NCBI RefSeq assembly: GCF_000348985.1
Contig: NC_035926.1
Location: 310,001 to 374,000, forward strand
Length of the DNA: 64,000 bases
Direction of reading: 5' to 3'
Origin: Huiozyma naganishii CBS 8797
Lineage: Eukaryota; Ascomycota; Saccharomycetes; Saccharomycetales; Saccharomycetaceae
Below the pieces are notes generated by a model, which ran no database searches, was not told the origin of the DNA, and was given only the letters and a program-made list of their open reading frames with translations. This document shows, in pieces, positions 20,056 to 30,197 of the stretch. The position numbers and the translations under genes are program-made. Numbering within the stretch: position 1 is the stretch's first letter; each line of letters opens with the position of its first letter.

Positions 20056-20428
20056 ATCAGCTACCTCCCCAAACGTTGTGAGGGACCATTTCGGTATTCT
20101 TACCGAGTAAATACATAAACATATATAATCCGTACAAAAATGGAATAAAAAAGAGAAGACTTGTCCCTCAATTGAGTGTGAACAGGAGATTTACCGACAC
20201 CAAGCACGAGCTACGGCGAGGTTAACCTGGACCAATGCTGTGGTGTCCTCCAGGCTTCTGTCCCTTGCTTCTTCCTCATGTAGTAATAATTTTACCCGGA
20301 AGATAAAATTTTTCGTCAACTTAACGAAGAGAACTTTATAGTGAAGGCCTTGCACGATATTGAACAGGCGGTTCAAGTGGTAATACAACTCGAATCGTTG
20401 GAGTAACAAGACGCGGAGACAGATCATC
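20056..20428. promoter_or_regulatory. CCT2 promoter region
   Basis: This 373-bp spacer holds the MKT1 3' end, a TATATAA-like element near 20121-20128 and a Reb1-type site at 20292-20298. No extra gene is evident. Confidence 0.5.
20292..20298. promoter_or_regulatory. Reb1-type site, CCT2 promoter
   Basis: TTACCCG is an exact Reb1 core about 130 bp upstream of the CCT2 ATG. Confidence 0.5.
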
Positions 20429-22012
20429 ATGAGTATGAATATCTTTGGCGACCAGGTTACAGAGGAAAGGGCCGAAAATGCTCGTATGTCGTCCTTTGTT
20501 GGTGCGATTGCAGTGGGTGACTTGATCAAGTCGACTCTGGGCCCTAAAGGTATGGACAAGCTGTTACAAAGTGCATCGAGTGACTCTGCAATGGTAACTA
20601 ACGACGGTGCGACCATCTTGAAAGCAATTCCGTTGGACAATCCCGCCGCGAAAGTCCTGGTGAATATCTCAAAGGTGCAAGACGATGAGGTCGGTGATGG
20701 TACCACCAGTGTCACGGTGCTGAGCGCCGAATTGTTGAGGGAGGCAGAGAAGTTGATTGACCAGTACAAGATCCATCCCCAGACCATCATAGAAGGTTAC
20801 AGAATTGGGTCGAAGGCGGCGTTGGAGGCTCTAGAGAAGGCAGCCATCGACAACTCGTCAAACCAGAAAGCGTTTTACAAGGACTTGCTACAGATTGCCA
20901 AGACCACTTTGTCCTCGAAGATTCTATCTCAAGATAAGGAACACTTTGCGAAGCTGGCTACCGACGCTATATTAAGACTGAAGGGGTCAACCAACTTGGA
21001 ACATGTTCAAATTATCAAGATTTTAGGTGGCAAACTGTCCGATTCCTTCCTGGACGAAGGGTTCATTTTGGCCAAGAAGTTTGGTAACAATCAGCCCAAG
21101 AAGATCGAAAATGCTAAGATACTCGTAGCGAATACGTCTTTGGATACGGATAAAGTCAAGATTTTTGGGACAAAATTCAAAGTGGATTCGACTAGCAAAC
21201 TGGCAGACCTTGAGAAGGCCGAGCGCAACAAGATGAAGGAGAAAATCAACAAGATTTCCAAGTTCGGGATCAACACGTTTGTGAACAGACAGTTGATCTA
21301 TGACTACCCAGAACAGATGTTCACCGACTTGGGCATCAACTCCATCGAACATGCCGACTTTGAAGGTGTCGAGAGGTTAGCCCTTGTAACTGGTGGTGAA
21401 GTGGTCTCCACATTCGATGAACCAGAGAAGTGCAAGCTTGGGGAATGTAAATTCATCGAAGAGATTATGATTGGTGAGAGTACGTTTTTAAAATTTAGCG
21501 GCTGTAAAGTTGGTGAAGCGTGTACCATCGTTCTAAGAGGTGCCACAGACCAGGTTCTTGATGAAGCCGAGAGATCCTTGCACGATGCACTATCCGTTCT
21601 ATCGCAAACAACAAAGGAAACAAGAACGGTCCTAGGTGCCGGCTGCTCCGAGATGATCATGTCTAAAGCTGTCGACACGGAGGCCCAAAATGTTGACGGG
21701 AAGAAGTCGATGGCTGTCGAGTCCTTCGCACGCGCTTTGAGGCAACTGCCCACCATCCTGGCCGACAACGCCGGTTACGACAGCAGCGAACTGGTCTCTA
21801 AGCTGAGATCTAGCATCTACAATGGTATTTCTACGTCAGGTCTCGATCTGAACAACGGTACTATCGTCGACGTGAGAGAACTGGGCATTGTCGAAAGTTA
21901 TAAACTGAAACGGGCCGTTGTGAGTTCTGCATCCGAGGCCGCCGAGGTTCTACTAAGAGTGGATAACATTATCCGTGCGAAACCAAGGACCGCAAACCGT
22001 TCCAACATGTAA
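20429..22012 (+). CDS. CCT2: Chaperonin TRiC/CCT subunit beta
   Basis: This is the beta subunit of the cytosolic ring chaperonin TRiC/CCT, which folds actin and tubulin with ATP. The 527-aa product equals the usual Cct2 length. It carries group II chaperonin motifs: [13 protein letters not shown] near the N-terminus, TNDGATIL, the nucleotide-binding VGDGTTS, and near the C-terminus the equatorial segments [11 protein letters not shown] and [12 protein letters not shown]. The N-terminal [20 protein letters not shown] is diagnostic of the beta subunit. It is followed by AXL2 as on S. cerevisiae chromosome IX (YIL142W then YIL140W). This gene opens the long chromosome IX-like block. Confidence 0.97.
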   Translation: MSMNIFGDQVTEERAENARMSSFVGAIAVGDLIKSTLGPKGMDKLLQSASSDSAMVTNDGATILKAIPLDNPAAKVLVNISKVQDDEVGDGTTSVTVLSAELLREAEKLIDQYKIHPQTIIEGYRIGSKAALEALEKAAIDNSSNQKAFYKDLLQIAKTTLSSKILSQDKEHFAKLATDAILRLKGSTNLEHVQIIKILGGKLSDSFLDEGFILAKKFGNNQPKKIENAKILVANTSLDTDKVKIFGTKFKVDSTSKLADLEKAERNKMKEKINKISKFGINTFVNRQLIYDYPEQMFTDLGINSIEHADFEGVERLALVTGGEVVSTFDEPEKCKLGECKFIEEIMIGESTFLKFSGCKVGEACTIVLRGATDQVLDEAERSLHDALSVLSQTTKETRTVLGAGCSEMIMSKAVDTEAQNVDGKKSMAVESFARALRQLPTILADNAGYDSSELVSKLRSSIYNGISTSGLDLNNGTIVDVRELGIVESYKLKRAVVSSASEAAEVLLRVDNIIRAKPRTANRSNM

Positions 22013-22273
22013 GTCAGCACCGCCGCCCTTCTTCACCATCCCATTTATAAAATATCTGTGTGTATTGTATAGTAAGACAGAGAGAAAGAAGAAGGTTAAG
22101 AGGGCAAGAGCTCATCACGACAAAGCACTTTTACAGCCACAGTACGCTCTCAAAGAAAAGAGCAGACAACCAACACCACACCATGTTGTGTCGACATTTC
22201 GCGTGTCGTTATTTATAGGAAGACTGCAACAGATTGAGAGAACGCACCTCGAAACGCGTCTTTTCGTGGGGAA

Positions 22274-22280
22274 TTACCCG
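22274..22280. promoter_or_regulatory. Reb1-type site between CCT2 and AXL2
   Basis: TTACCCG is an exact Reb1 core about 400 bp upstream of AXL2. Confidence 0.45.
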
Positions 22281-22337
22281 ATTAGTAAAAACTGACACGA
22301 ATCTCTTTTTCTCGTCTATTTTTTATTTTTTTTGAAG

Positions 22338-22538
22338 TTAATTTTTGGCGTCCGAAAGAATCGTGCGGGTCGTCTTAGTGCGTTGGACAATTGGTGTTTC
22401 ATGTGGCTTTCTGAGGTCAATTAACTTTCCTCTTGTAGTGGGCATGGTGCTCGTTTTGGGAAAAGAACCGCCAAATGTTGGTCTAAATTGACCTTTACAA
22501 GTTTTCCGATGCACTCCAATTCTTGCAACAGGATTCAT
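22338..22538 (-). CDS. Candidate small basic protein (66 aa)
   Basis: An ATG-started 66-codon frame lies antisense to AXL2, in the 665-bp gap between CCT2 and AXL2. The ATG context is favourable for yeast (aaaacaaaaATG), and a TATATTTA-like element lies a short way upstream. The product is basic and Thr/Arg/Pro-rich, beginning MNPVARIGVHRKTCKG and containing GQFRPTFGGSF and RGKLIDLRKP. I do not recognise it. It has no membrane segment and no known domain. It could be a real lineage-specific small gene or a chance frame; conservation in a related species would decide. Confidence 0.35.
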   Translation of the reverse strand: MNPVARIGVHRKTCKGQFRPTFGGSFPKTSTMPTTRGKLIDLRKPHETPIVQRTKTTRTILSDAKN

Positions 22539-22677
22539 TTTTGTTTTAAATATAAGCGTGTCCTCGCAGGGCTAAGAGATTGTAAGAGATTGTTCTCTTT
22601 CTTTCCCTCCCCAACGCAGACAAGGATTAACTTGTCGCTTTTGGGAGATAGTTAACATTGCCACTTAACCAGTATCA

Positions 22678-25326
22678 ATGCGTCTCAATTGCAACAATAT
22701 CGCCCACAGTTATAAATATACCTCGAGTATTGGTATGCTCATACGGCTGCCCCTGCTGTTCTTTCTGCTGGTCCAGGCCAAACTAATATCGTTTGCGCGC
22801 GCCGCACCCTACGAGGCGTATCCCATAGGAAAGCAGTTCCCCCCAATCGCAAGAGTAAACGAAGCATTCAATTTCCAAATATCGAACGACACGTATAAGT
22901 CCAACGCAGACACGGCGTCTCAAATATCATATACTGCACACAGTCTCCCTGACTGGCTAAGCTTTAGCGGTGATTCAAGGACATTTTCAGGTGTTCCTCC
23001 AAGTAGTGTGCTGGACAATGGTGAAAGTGTACCATACTATTTCAACATTGTCTTGGAAGGTACCGACCCGGTGGACAACATCGCGCTTAACGAGACTTAC
23101 CAATTGGTGGTCTCTCAGTCATCAGAACTGTCCCTTAACGCGGAGAATTTTGATCTGCTAAAGTTCTTAGCCCAATATGGTAATACAAACGGGAAGGACG
23201 GACTAGTCGTCTCACAGGGCGAGAATGTGGATATCAGTTTTAAAACTGATTTCTTCAACAACTACGACCAGATAAAGCAGTTCGCTGGCAGGACTGCGCT
23301 GTACAACGCTCCCCTACCCAACTGGATATTCTTCGACCCGACTAATCTGGAGTTCAATGGCAGGACACCATATGTGAACTCTCAGATAGCGCCTGAAATA
23401 TACTACGACATGGTGCTCATTGCTACAGAGATCGAGGGTTTCAGCAGCTTGGTGATACCGTTCAACATAGTCCTCGGCGCGCATCAGTTAACAACATCGC
23501 TGGCTAACAAAACAATCTCGCTAGAAGCCGATAGCAATGGCAACTTCAACTATAGTGTGCCCATGGACACCGTATACCTGGATGGTAGTCCTATTAAATC
23601 GGAGGACATCGGGTCCGTCTTTATTGTGAACAACCCAACGTGGGTGCAACTCGCCAATGAGACGGAAATCACGGGCCAAGTGTCTGAGAATGACGACAGT
23701 GACTCAAAAATTTTTGCTTTAGCAATCGCTGATAAGTATGGGGACGTTGTGTACTTGAACTTCAACGTAAACTCTACATCAGTCAATATTTTCAGCAGCT
23801 CCTCGCTACCAGATGTGAATGCGACTCGAAATGAATGGTTTCAATATAAGATTCCGGACTCAATCTTCACCAACGTATCCGCTACTAATGTATCCGTCAC
23901 GTTTTCTGGGAACAGCTGGTTAAACTATCAGTCGGACAACCTAACGTTTATCGGCTCCGTCCCAGAGGATTTCGATTCCATTCAAATCGATGTAATCGGG
24001 AAAGAGAGGTCTATAAGCCAGACCCTGAACTTTACCATTCGGGGCATAGATGGTAACACAACAACTCACCACAACCACACGTCGTCATTGAACCATACCA
24101 TTTCGTCACACAGCCAAACATCGTCGTACCACAACAGTAGCTCTGTTTCTTCCATCAGAAGCTCCTCCTCATCCACCGTGTCTTCGTCCTCCAGTTCTAG
24201 TTCCTCATCCAGCCTTGCATCCACTAGTACCAGTGCATTTGGGCAACCGCTAAACCTGCAAAATAAGTCCAAAGGTGCGTCTAATAAAAAGACCGTTGCC
24301 ATTGCATGTGGTGTCGCGATACCTGTTGTGGTGATCATTGTGTGCTTGGTGATATTCTTATTATTTTGGAGGCGCAGAAGAGGAGGAGACGCTAACATGA
24401 AAGATTTCAATGATACAGAGAAAATGCCACATGCTATCAGCAAACCCGATATCAACAATCCTGCCAACAAACCAAACCAAATGCCCGTCACATCGTTGGA
24501 AAACCCATTCGACGACGGCAGTAACAAATCGGACGGTAAGTCGCTTGGTTCTGAAACGGATAGCAGTTTCGATGGCCAAGAGAAGCAAAACTCCGCACTA
24601 AGTCTAAACGAGGGTATGCTACCTAGCGTAAACATGAGTTCTTCCAGAGAGCACCTGCTGGAGGAAACAAAGGACAACAGGAAGAAATCGCAGTTGATTG
24701 ATCCATTCAACAGGACTTCATCGTTCTATATGGACACCGCTCCCGCCAGTAGACAATCTTGGAGGCACAATCCAGAGTACCACGGATCTGACAATTTGGG
24801 GAGGAGCAACAGGGCTAGTATGGCTTCTTTGAACACTGTTTCCACGGAGGAGTTGATGAACACGAAGTTAAAAACGGACGAGCACATTCCTAAGGATCCA
24901 CGTAAGTCATCATTGGGTTTGAGGGATTCTGTTTTCTGGACTAACCCACCGAATAGCGATAGCAGCAATAACATGAAGACGACCTCATACCCGAAGGGCT
25001 CATTGAATACGGTGGTAGAATTGCCTCAGACGAACCAGTACGGCATGTCCACCTCCAGCTCTTCGAGTGACGATTTTGTCCCCGTCAAGGAAGGAGAGGA
25101 ATACAATTGGGTGCATCGCCATCCAAACGAGCAAGCGGCAACTGGTGCCGAGAACACTGACAATAACAACGACAACAAGCTCAACGGCGGCAACGGTAAC
25201 GGTAACGGAAACACAGTGCCAATGAGAAAACCTAGCAACAAAAGATTCGTGCGGCTATCTACCGGCAGTGGGGTCAACATAGGTAACGTTATCGACGTTG
25301 AGGGTCACGTTCCTGAACTAATCTAG
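22678..25326 (+). CDS. AXL2: Axl2/Bud10, axial bud-site landmark
   Basis: Axl2 is a plasma-membrane glycoprotein that marks the axial budding site and recruits Bud4, septins and Cdc42 regulators. The 882-aa product has a signal sequence, then PYEAYPIGKQFPP opening the mature ectodomain. Cadherin-like (CADG) repeats and many N-glycosylation sequons follow. A Ser/Thr-rich stalk (about 465-520) precedes a single transmembrane helix (about 540-562, VAIACGVAIPVVVIIVCLVIFLLF, then RRRR). The cytoplasmic tail contains SSSSDDFVPVK, as in S. cerevisiae. An internal ATG at 22735 immediately precedes a better signal peptide, so the first 19 residues may not be translated. It is convergent with REV7 as on chromosome IX. 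Confidence 0.95.
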   Translation: MRLNCNNIAHSYKYTSSIGMLIRLPLLFFLLVQAKLISFARAAPYEAYPIGKQFPPIARVNEAFNFQISNDTYKSNADTASQISYTAHSLPDWLSFSGDSRTFSGVPPSSVLDNGESVPYYFNIVLEGTDPVDNIALNETYQLVVSQSSELSLNAENFDLLKFLAQYGNTNGKDGLVVSQGENVDISFKTDFFNNYDQIKQFAGRTALYNAPLPNWIFFDPTNLEFNGRTPYVNSQIAPEIYYDMVLIATEIEGFSSLVIPFNIVLGAHQLTTSLANKTISLEADSNGNFNYSVPMDTVYLDGSPIKSEDIGSVFIVNNPTWVQLANETEITGQVSENDDSDSKIFALAIADKYGDVVYLNFNVNSTSVNIFSSSSLPDVNATRNEWFQYKIPDSIFTNVSATNVSVTFSGNSWLNYQSDNLTFIGSVPEDFDSIQIDVIGKERSISQTLNFTIRGIDGNTTTHHNHTSSLNHTISSHSQTSSYHNSSSVSSIRSSSSSTVSSSSSSSSSSSLASTSTSAFGQPLNLQNKSKGASNKKTVAIACGVAIPVVVIIVCLVIFLLFWRRRRGGDANMKDFNDTEKMPHAISKPDINNPANKPNQMPVTSLENPFDDGSNKSDGKSLGSETDSSFDGQEKQNSALSLNEGMLPSVNMSSSREHLLEETKDNRKKSQLIDPFNRTSSFYMDTAPASRQSWRHNPEYHGSDNLGRSNRASMASLNTVSTEELMNTKLKTDEHIPKDPRKSSLGLRDSVFWTNPPNSDSSNNMKTTSYPKGSLNTVVELPQTNQYGMSTSSSSSDDFVPVKEGEEYNWVHRHPNEQAATGAENTDNNNDNKLNGGNGNGNGNTVPMRKPSNKRFVRLSTGSGVNIGNVIDVEGHVPELI

Positions 25327-25440
25327 ACGAACAAGGGCACCACGCACCATGTAACACTACAACAACAACTACTACTTAATCATATAAAATATAACGGACG
25401 CTTCTAATATAATAAGGACACTTTTCATCAAACGTATTGC

Positions 25441-26184
25441 TCAGAACTGGAACGAGTAGTCTTCGTCGTACTGGGAATACACTGTTCCTGAATTCCCCTG
25501 GTTCGTAAACATCACCATCTCTATAAAGCTATGTATAACGAGTGGTCCCGCGTCGCACCCTACAAGTGCCATCATCTTGATTCTCGGCGTGGGTTGCTGC
25601 GACTGCAACTGCGCGGGCAGCTCTCCTAGCCCCTCGTCCTCGTCGCACTTGACCCAATTGACGTCTCTCTCGAAGGCATCAAGCTGTTCCTGTGATCTGA
25701 GGTCCCATCCGGTCTCGATGGCGTGGCCCAGCTCAAGTTGCACGGTGCCGATGGCGATCTCGAAGGAGACGGCCCCGTTCCTGACGCTGGGGAGTTTCTC
25801 GAGCCTTGTAATGAGCGAGTTTAGGCTTGTTCTGAACTCATCAAAGACTTCTGTCTCCGTAACGACACCCTGGTTCTCAGTATGCTTGAACTCTGAAAAG
25901 TCCAAGACGTACCGTTCCAGGACTCTGGACTCGTCCTGCGAGTCCAGTATGCACACGGAGACGCGGTACGTGTGGATCAGTTTACTGAGTAGATCCGTGA
26001 CGAGTTCCTCGATGTAGCTAATGAGACCCTCGTGTCTTGAGACGGGAATGAATTGTGGGAGGTTGAACGACTGGTACGTTGTCAACTCAAACGACACCGC
26101 AGGGTAGACGTTTCTGTGGTAGAGAATCAAGGATATGTAGCTCTTCAAGTAGATTCGTAACCATTTGGCGACCCATTGATTCAT
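25441..26184 (-). CDS. REV7: DNA polymerase zeta accessory subunit Rev7
   Basis: Rev7 is the HORMA-domain subunit that joins Rev3 to form polymerase zeta for mutagenic translesion synthesis. The start is placed at the ATG at 26184 (MNQWVAKWLRIYLK), matching the family N-terminus; the frame is open upstream but without an ATG. Length is 247 aa against 245 in S. cerevisiae. Diagnostic blocks are NVYPAVSFELTTYQSFNLPQF, TETEVFDEFRTSLNSLI and the C-terminal YSQYDED. It lies tail-to-tail with AXL2 (YIL139C/YIL140W order). Confidence 0.95.
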   Translation of the reverse strand: MNQWVAKWLRIYLKSYISLILYHRNVYPAVSFELTTYQSFNLPQFIPVSRHEGLISYIEELVTDLLSKLIHTYRVSVCILDSQDESRVLERYVLDFSEFKHTENQGVVTETEVFDEFRTSLNSLITRLEKLPSVRNGAVSFEIAIGTVQLELGHAIETGWDLRSQEQLDAFERDVNWVKCDEDEGLGELPAQLQSQQPTPRIKMMALVGCDAGPLVIHSFIEMVMFTNQGNSGTVYSQYDEDYSFQF

Positions 26185-26547
26185 AGACGTGTGTGCGTGT
26201 GTCGGCGCTGCCCAACAGTTTATGGAACCGCCGTGTATACTTAGTTGAGGATAATACAAATATACACCATACGGGAACAATGGCAGATGAGCATCGATTG
26301 TAAAATATATCTTGAATTAGCAAAGAAGGGTAGATGCTACTTGTGGCTATATATATATGTATATGAAGTGTTTATGTTAGTTCTTCTTCTATGACTTTCC
26401 TTTTTTAGCGTATACCGGTTCCTTGTCATTCACGGGAGAGAAGTAGAGAGATGGCAGCCCCCAAGCAAAGGAGGAGTACTACGCGCACCAACCACTGTTG
26501 TGACCATTGAGTATACTCTGAGGGCTGCTTGCACTGCTTCCTGCTGT
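26185..26547. promoter_or_regulatory. REV7 promoter / TPM2 3' region
   Basis: This 363-bp spacer has a TATATATATGTATAT tract near 26350-26364. The open frame continuing upstream of REV7 through 26280 lacks an ATG. No other gene was seen. Confidence 0.5.
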
Positions 26548-27033
26548 TCACAAATTTTCCAAGGAGGCGGCGATGTCGTCGAGTTCCTGCTTGGCCTCCG
26601 CGTACTGCGCCGCGAGCTCCTCGTTCTTGTCCTCGAGTTGTGTCTTCTCCTCGTCGATGGCGGCCAGTTTCCTTTCAAGCTCCTCGGCCTTAAGGTCTGC
26701 GTCACGCAGCTTGTCCATCGTCTCCTTCAGTTTGGAGTCCGTTTCCTCGAGGTCGGCCTCCAACTGCTCGTTCTTCTTCGTGAAGTTCTCGTTCGTGGAC
26801 TGCAAAGTGGACGAGTTCTCGGCCAGCTGCTTGGACTCGCTCAATTGGTCCTCCAGCTTCGCGACCTCGGTCTCCAGGTTCTCGTTCTTCACGGTCAGGG
26901 ACTTGATCTGGTTCTCCTTTTCGGTGTTGTCCTGTTCCAGCTGTTTGTATTGCTCCTTCAACTCCTCGTACTTCTCCTGCCAGGACTCAGCCTCCAGCTT
27001 AAAGTTAGCAATCTTCTCCTTGATCTTATCCAT
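26548..27033 (-). CDS. TPM2: Tropomyosin 2
   Basis: This tropomyosin coils along actin cables and stabilises them against disassembly in polarised growth. The 161-aa product is one continuous heptad-repeat coiled coil, rich in Glu/Lys, with no Pro. It starts MDKIKEKIANFKLEAESWQE and ends ELDDIAASLENL, both typical ends needed for head-to-tail overlap. The 161-residue length equals S. cerevisiae Tpm2, not the 199-residue Tpm1. Synteny (REV7 on one side, TMA108 on the other) matches YIL138C. Confidence 0.96.
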   Translation of the reverse strand: MDKIKEKIANFKLEAESWQEKYEELKEQYKQLEQDNTEKENQIKSLTVKNENLETEVAKLEDQLSESKQLAENSSTLQSTNENFTKKNEQLEADLEETDSKLKETMDKLRDADLKAEELERKLAAIDEEKTQLEDKNEELAAQYAEAKQELDDIAASLENL

Positions 27034-27224
27034 TGTGCTGTGTCTGTGGGTATTTGTGGACGTTCTACTACGACTAACTCCCCCCTCGAAAGTGCGAGAT
27101 CAGGTTTGTTTTGGATCTTTTCCTTTTTATACAATTTTTTTTCTCTTTATACATTTTTTTCCAGATTTCGTGTGACGCGATGTTTCACCCACGTCTCGAC
27201 GCGATGGGCACCCGCAGGACGCTC

Positions 27225-29732
27225 TCAAACGGCGATGAGACGGGCTGTCCACTGCGCTGGCCAGTGGTCCGGTGCGTTTGGCAGGTCCCCGTTCGCTGTG
27301 GCCCTCGCTGCAATGACCGTGTCGAGGATACTGAGCAACTGCGGCGTTTCCGGTGACCAACCAGCGTGTCTCTTGATCCACATGGCGTAGTTCCCGTTAA
27401 ACCAGTCCCAGAGTGATTGTGCGCCGGACCCCGCGGGGGATTGCCGCGCCATCGTCTGTAGGGGCACATGAATGCCCCGGCTGTCTATATGTTCGCTGCA
27501 GTAGTTGAGCAGTTTGCGCACGAGGTCAGGATGCTGGACGTACCCCATGGAGGCGAGCGTCGCATTCTCCACGGCGTGGACGGCCTCTGTCTGGGCTATA
27601 CCGGGGGGCAACTCGATGTGTGGCAGCACTGCTGTAGCCCCAGTTGTCGTTGCAAGAGCTGCAAGTTTCTTCCATGGATTGGGCGTCTTCATGTTTGCGA
27701 CGACTACTGCGAGCACACCGCTGAGTTCACGTAATGGGGTTCTGTGGTTGCGGGACCCTCCGAACAAGTTCGCGTAGAGCTCCTGGCACTTCGCTGCTGT
27801 GCCCTTGTCATTCCTGCAAAGCACTAGCAGTTGTGCCCGAGTCTGTGCGGGGGGGGCACCTTGAGTAAGTTTCAAAGCGAGTTCCTGTACGTTGTCGGTG
27901 AGCGGCGCTAGCAGGAGAGTGTCTAGCGCCAATGGGAGGGTCAATGGGAGTTCCTTGTTTGATTGAAGCACCGTGACGATCCCATCGAAATGGACTTGTT
28001 TCGCAACACCGTCTGTAGCGAGCTGTCTAATATCGCGCACGATATGTGCCATTTGTTCATCTGACATGCCTCCGCTTTGCAACATACTGACAAAAGTGTT
28101 GTAAAAAGCGGGATCCTCGTACGAGACCATGTAGTAACCTTGTGCAGTGTCATTGAGCCAGGCGAACTGGTCCCTATTGACATCGAGGGACCTATCCGTC
28201 ATGAGCACCTGCCCGGCAATCTGCCCCGCGGGGCCAAACAGGGGCACATGGTAAGGTACGTCCTCTGAATTTTTATGTTTCAGCGGCGGGTACACGTGTT
28301 GTTCGATGTGGATTGTGCCCGCTGTGTCTGTAACGGTTACCAGGGGGAACCCCTGGGAGTGGGTCCAAGAGTATATGAAGTTGGGCAAGTTTTGTGTCTT
28401 GAGACAGTCACTTGATATTTTCCACAGGTCCATGGGCGCCACACTCCCCTTGTGACAATCCTTAAACCACTGTTTCATAGACTCTTGGAACAACCCCCAG
28501 TGCCCACCATCCACAAGCACCCTCTGCAACATCCTCAAGATGTTAATCCCCTTCTGGTAACAAAACGGTTCGAACAACTGTGAAGTGTGCAATCTGTCGT
28601 CACCGGCCCGAGAACGTGACAACGATGCAACACTCCCCGCCGCGGTGTACTCCTGCAGCATTGTCCCCCGGAGTTCGACACCCGTGTAATGCTCCCCCAA
28701 CCAGTACTGCGACTCTGACACTACATCGTTGGCCACCCACGTAGCAAACGCCTCATCGAACCACAGATGATCCCAAGAGTTAAAAGTGACGTGACACCCG
28801 ACCCACTGGTGTACCATCTCATGCACGAGCAACTGTTGCATTTGGAACTGCACCTCGGGGGAGGCCAATTGCGTACTGGAAAGCAGGACCACGGAGGCCT
28901 CTGCAGTAATCATACTACTATTTTCCATAACTTTATCCTCCAACGCGGGGACAAGCAACAGATCACATTTCTTATTGGGATACTTGCACTGAAAGAACTG
29001 TTCCAATTGGGGCAGGAACTTCTGCATAGTATCCAATGCAAACGCCGCACGAGCCACGGCAGCGCCCCTGGGGCCATACACCGTGATAGGGCACTTCACG
29101 TCATCTTGTAGAACCGCTGTAGTCATAATCTTCTCGTAAGCACCGAATGAAAACGCAAACAACGATGTCGGAAGCAACTTCGTTCTTTCGAAGAGCCATT
29201 CCCCGGGGGAAGACGACGCCCCCGGGGACACAGATACAGCGGTGTGTTTTGGCGGTACAAGTAATTGCAAGGTGTACGAACACTTGACACTGGGTTCGTC
29301 GATACACGGGTATATTGTCCGAGCCCAGCGGGGTTGGGCGTGGGTTGCCAAACAGTCTGGGCCCCCGGAGAACACACCGTACGTGCCGTCACTGTGGACA
29401 ACGCCCGTGTAAACGACGGTCAACCACGCGGCGGCGCCCTCTGCAAACACGGGGGCACCAGGGCCCTCCGGCAGACGGAACACCAACACGCCCGCGCCGC
29501 CATCGCTCTCGACGGCCAGCTGCTGCGCACCGCCGCCGCCGCCGCCCAGGCCCAGATCCAGCGTCGCCATCGACACGTCCAGCCCACTGCCGTGCAACGC
29601 AAACTGCGTGCACTCACGCACCGCGTGCAGACGGATCTCTGCACGGCCTGCAAATCGCTGGCACTGTTTCTGTGTGAAGTCCAGTGCCAGCCGGTACTCC
29701 GTGGGGAGCGCCCCGTTCTCCAAGGCGAGCAT
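27225..29732 (-). CDS. TMA108: Tma108, ribosome-associated M1 aminopeptidase-like factor
   Basis: Tma108 belongs to the M1 zinc-metallopeptidase family and associates with ribosomes, contacting the N-termini of certain nascent chains. The 835-aa product has the zinc motif HEMVHQW followed at the usual distance by DEAF, plus MENSS in place of the M1 GAMEN exopeptidase motif. The altered MENSS box agrees with a role other than ordinary aminopeptidase. The start is the ATG at 29732 (MLALENGALPTEYRLALDF); the frame is open upstream without an ATG. It is shorter than the 946 aa I recall for S. cerevisiae. Local GC is high near the 5' end. Neighbours match YIL137C. Confidence 0.9.
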   Translation of the reverse strand: MLALENGALPTEYRLALDFTQKQCQRFAGRAEIRLHAVRECTQFALHGSGLDVSMATLDLGLGGGGGGAQQLAVESDGGAGVLVFRLPEGPGAPVFAEGAAAWLTVVYTGVVHSDGTYGVFSGGPDCLATHAQPRWARTIYPCIDEPSVKCSYTLQLLVPPKHTAVSVSPGASSSPGEWLFERTKLLPTSLFAFSFGAYEKIMTTAVLQDDVKCPITVYGPRGAAVARAAFALDTMQKFLPQLEQFFQCKYPNKKCDLLLVPALEDKVMENSSMITAEASVVLLSSTQLASPEVQFQMQQLLVHEMVHQWVGCHVTFNSWDHLWFDEAFATWVANDVVSESQYWLGEHYTGVELRGTMLQEYTAAGSVASLSRSRAGDDRLHTSQLFEPFCYQKGINILRMLQRVLVDGGHWGLFQESMKQWFKDCHKGSVAPMDLWKISSDCLKTQNLPNFIYSWTHSQGFPLVTVTDTAGTIHIEQHVYPPLKHKNSEDVPYHVPLFGPAGQIAGQVLMTDRSLDVNRDQFAWLNDTAQGYYMVSYEDPAFYNTFVSMLQSGGMSDEQMAHIVRDIRQLATDGVAKQVHFDGIVTVLQSNKELPLTLPLALDTLLLAPLTDNVQELALKLTQGAPPAQTRAQLLVLCRNDKGTAAKCQELYANLFGGSRNHRTPLRELSGVLAVVVANMKTPNPWKKLAALATTTGATAVLPHIELPPGIAQTEAVHAVENATLASMGYVQHPDLVRKLLNYCSEHIDSRGIHVPLQTMARQSPAGSGAQSLWDWFNGNYAMWIKRHAGWSPETPQLLSILDTVIAARATANGDLPNAPDHWPAQWTARLIAV

Positions 29733-30197
29733 GTTGTCCTCTCTGTGAGCGCTGTAAACGTTGCTGTCACTGCGTCGCTGCGTCACCAGCTGCTCATCGC
29801 GGTGTCACAAGAAACACAGAGACTGAGAAAGAATACATGCGGTCCAGACCCGCCGGGACCCAGCGGGAAGAAACAGCGGGAGGGTAACACCCGCTACTCA
29901 AACAGCACGTGATACGGTAGATCTGGTGCGGAATTGCACGTGACAGGATAGTGCTAAGTACGTGCTGGAAATGCTATAACAACAGGGTCGCCCCGACTCG
30001 GCCGATCATAACTCAATTCACATTATCAACCTCTACAGTTGCACCTCGGCAGAAAGCCTGCTTTTCTCAACTAATTAACTAAAATATAAAAAGATCTTGT
30101 ATAACCGCCCATTGAAATCTCTCCTACCTCGCTCTTTTTTTCCTGAGCTTTTTTTCTGTACGTTTGTTAGACACTCGGTTATTGTCAAAGCTGTTCA
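29733..30197. other. TMA108 promoter and left flank of hAT relic
   Basis: This region contains the TMA108 promoter, including CACGTGA at 29938-29944, a candidate hAT end (29979-29989) and A/T-rich DNA up to the first transposase-like frame. No other gene is visible. Confidence 0.45.

Noticed and set aside
26500..27390. Long plus-strand frame (about 296 codons) overlapping TPM2 antisense
   Set aside because: It is the mirror of a Leu/Glu-rich coiled-coil gene; codon bias of tropomyosin creates Leu/Val-rich antisense frames.
29948..29958. ATAGTGCTAAG direct repeat as a hAT target-site duplication
   Set aside because: hAT duplications are 8 bp and adjoin the terminal repeats. This repeat is 11 bp and lies 15-20 bp outside the candidate ends, so it is reported only as suggestive.
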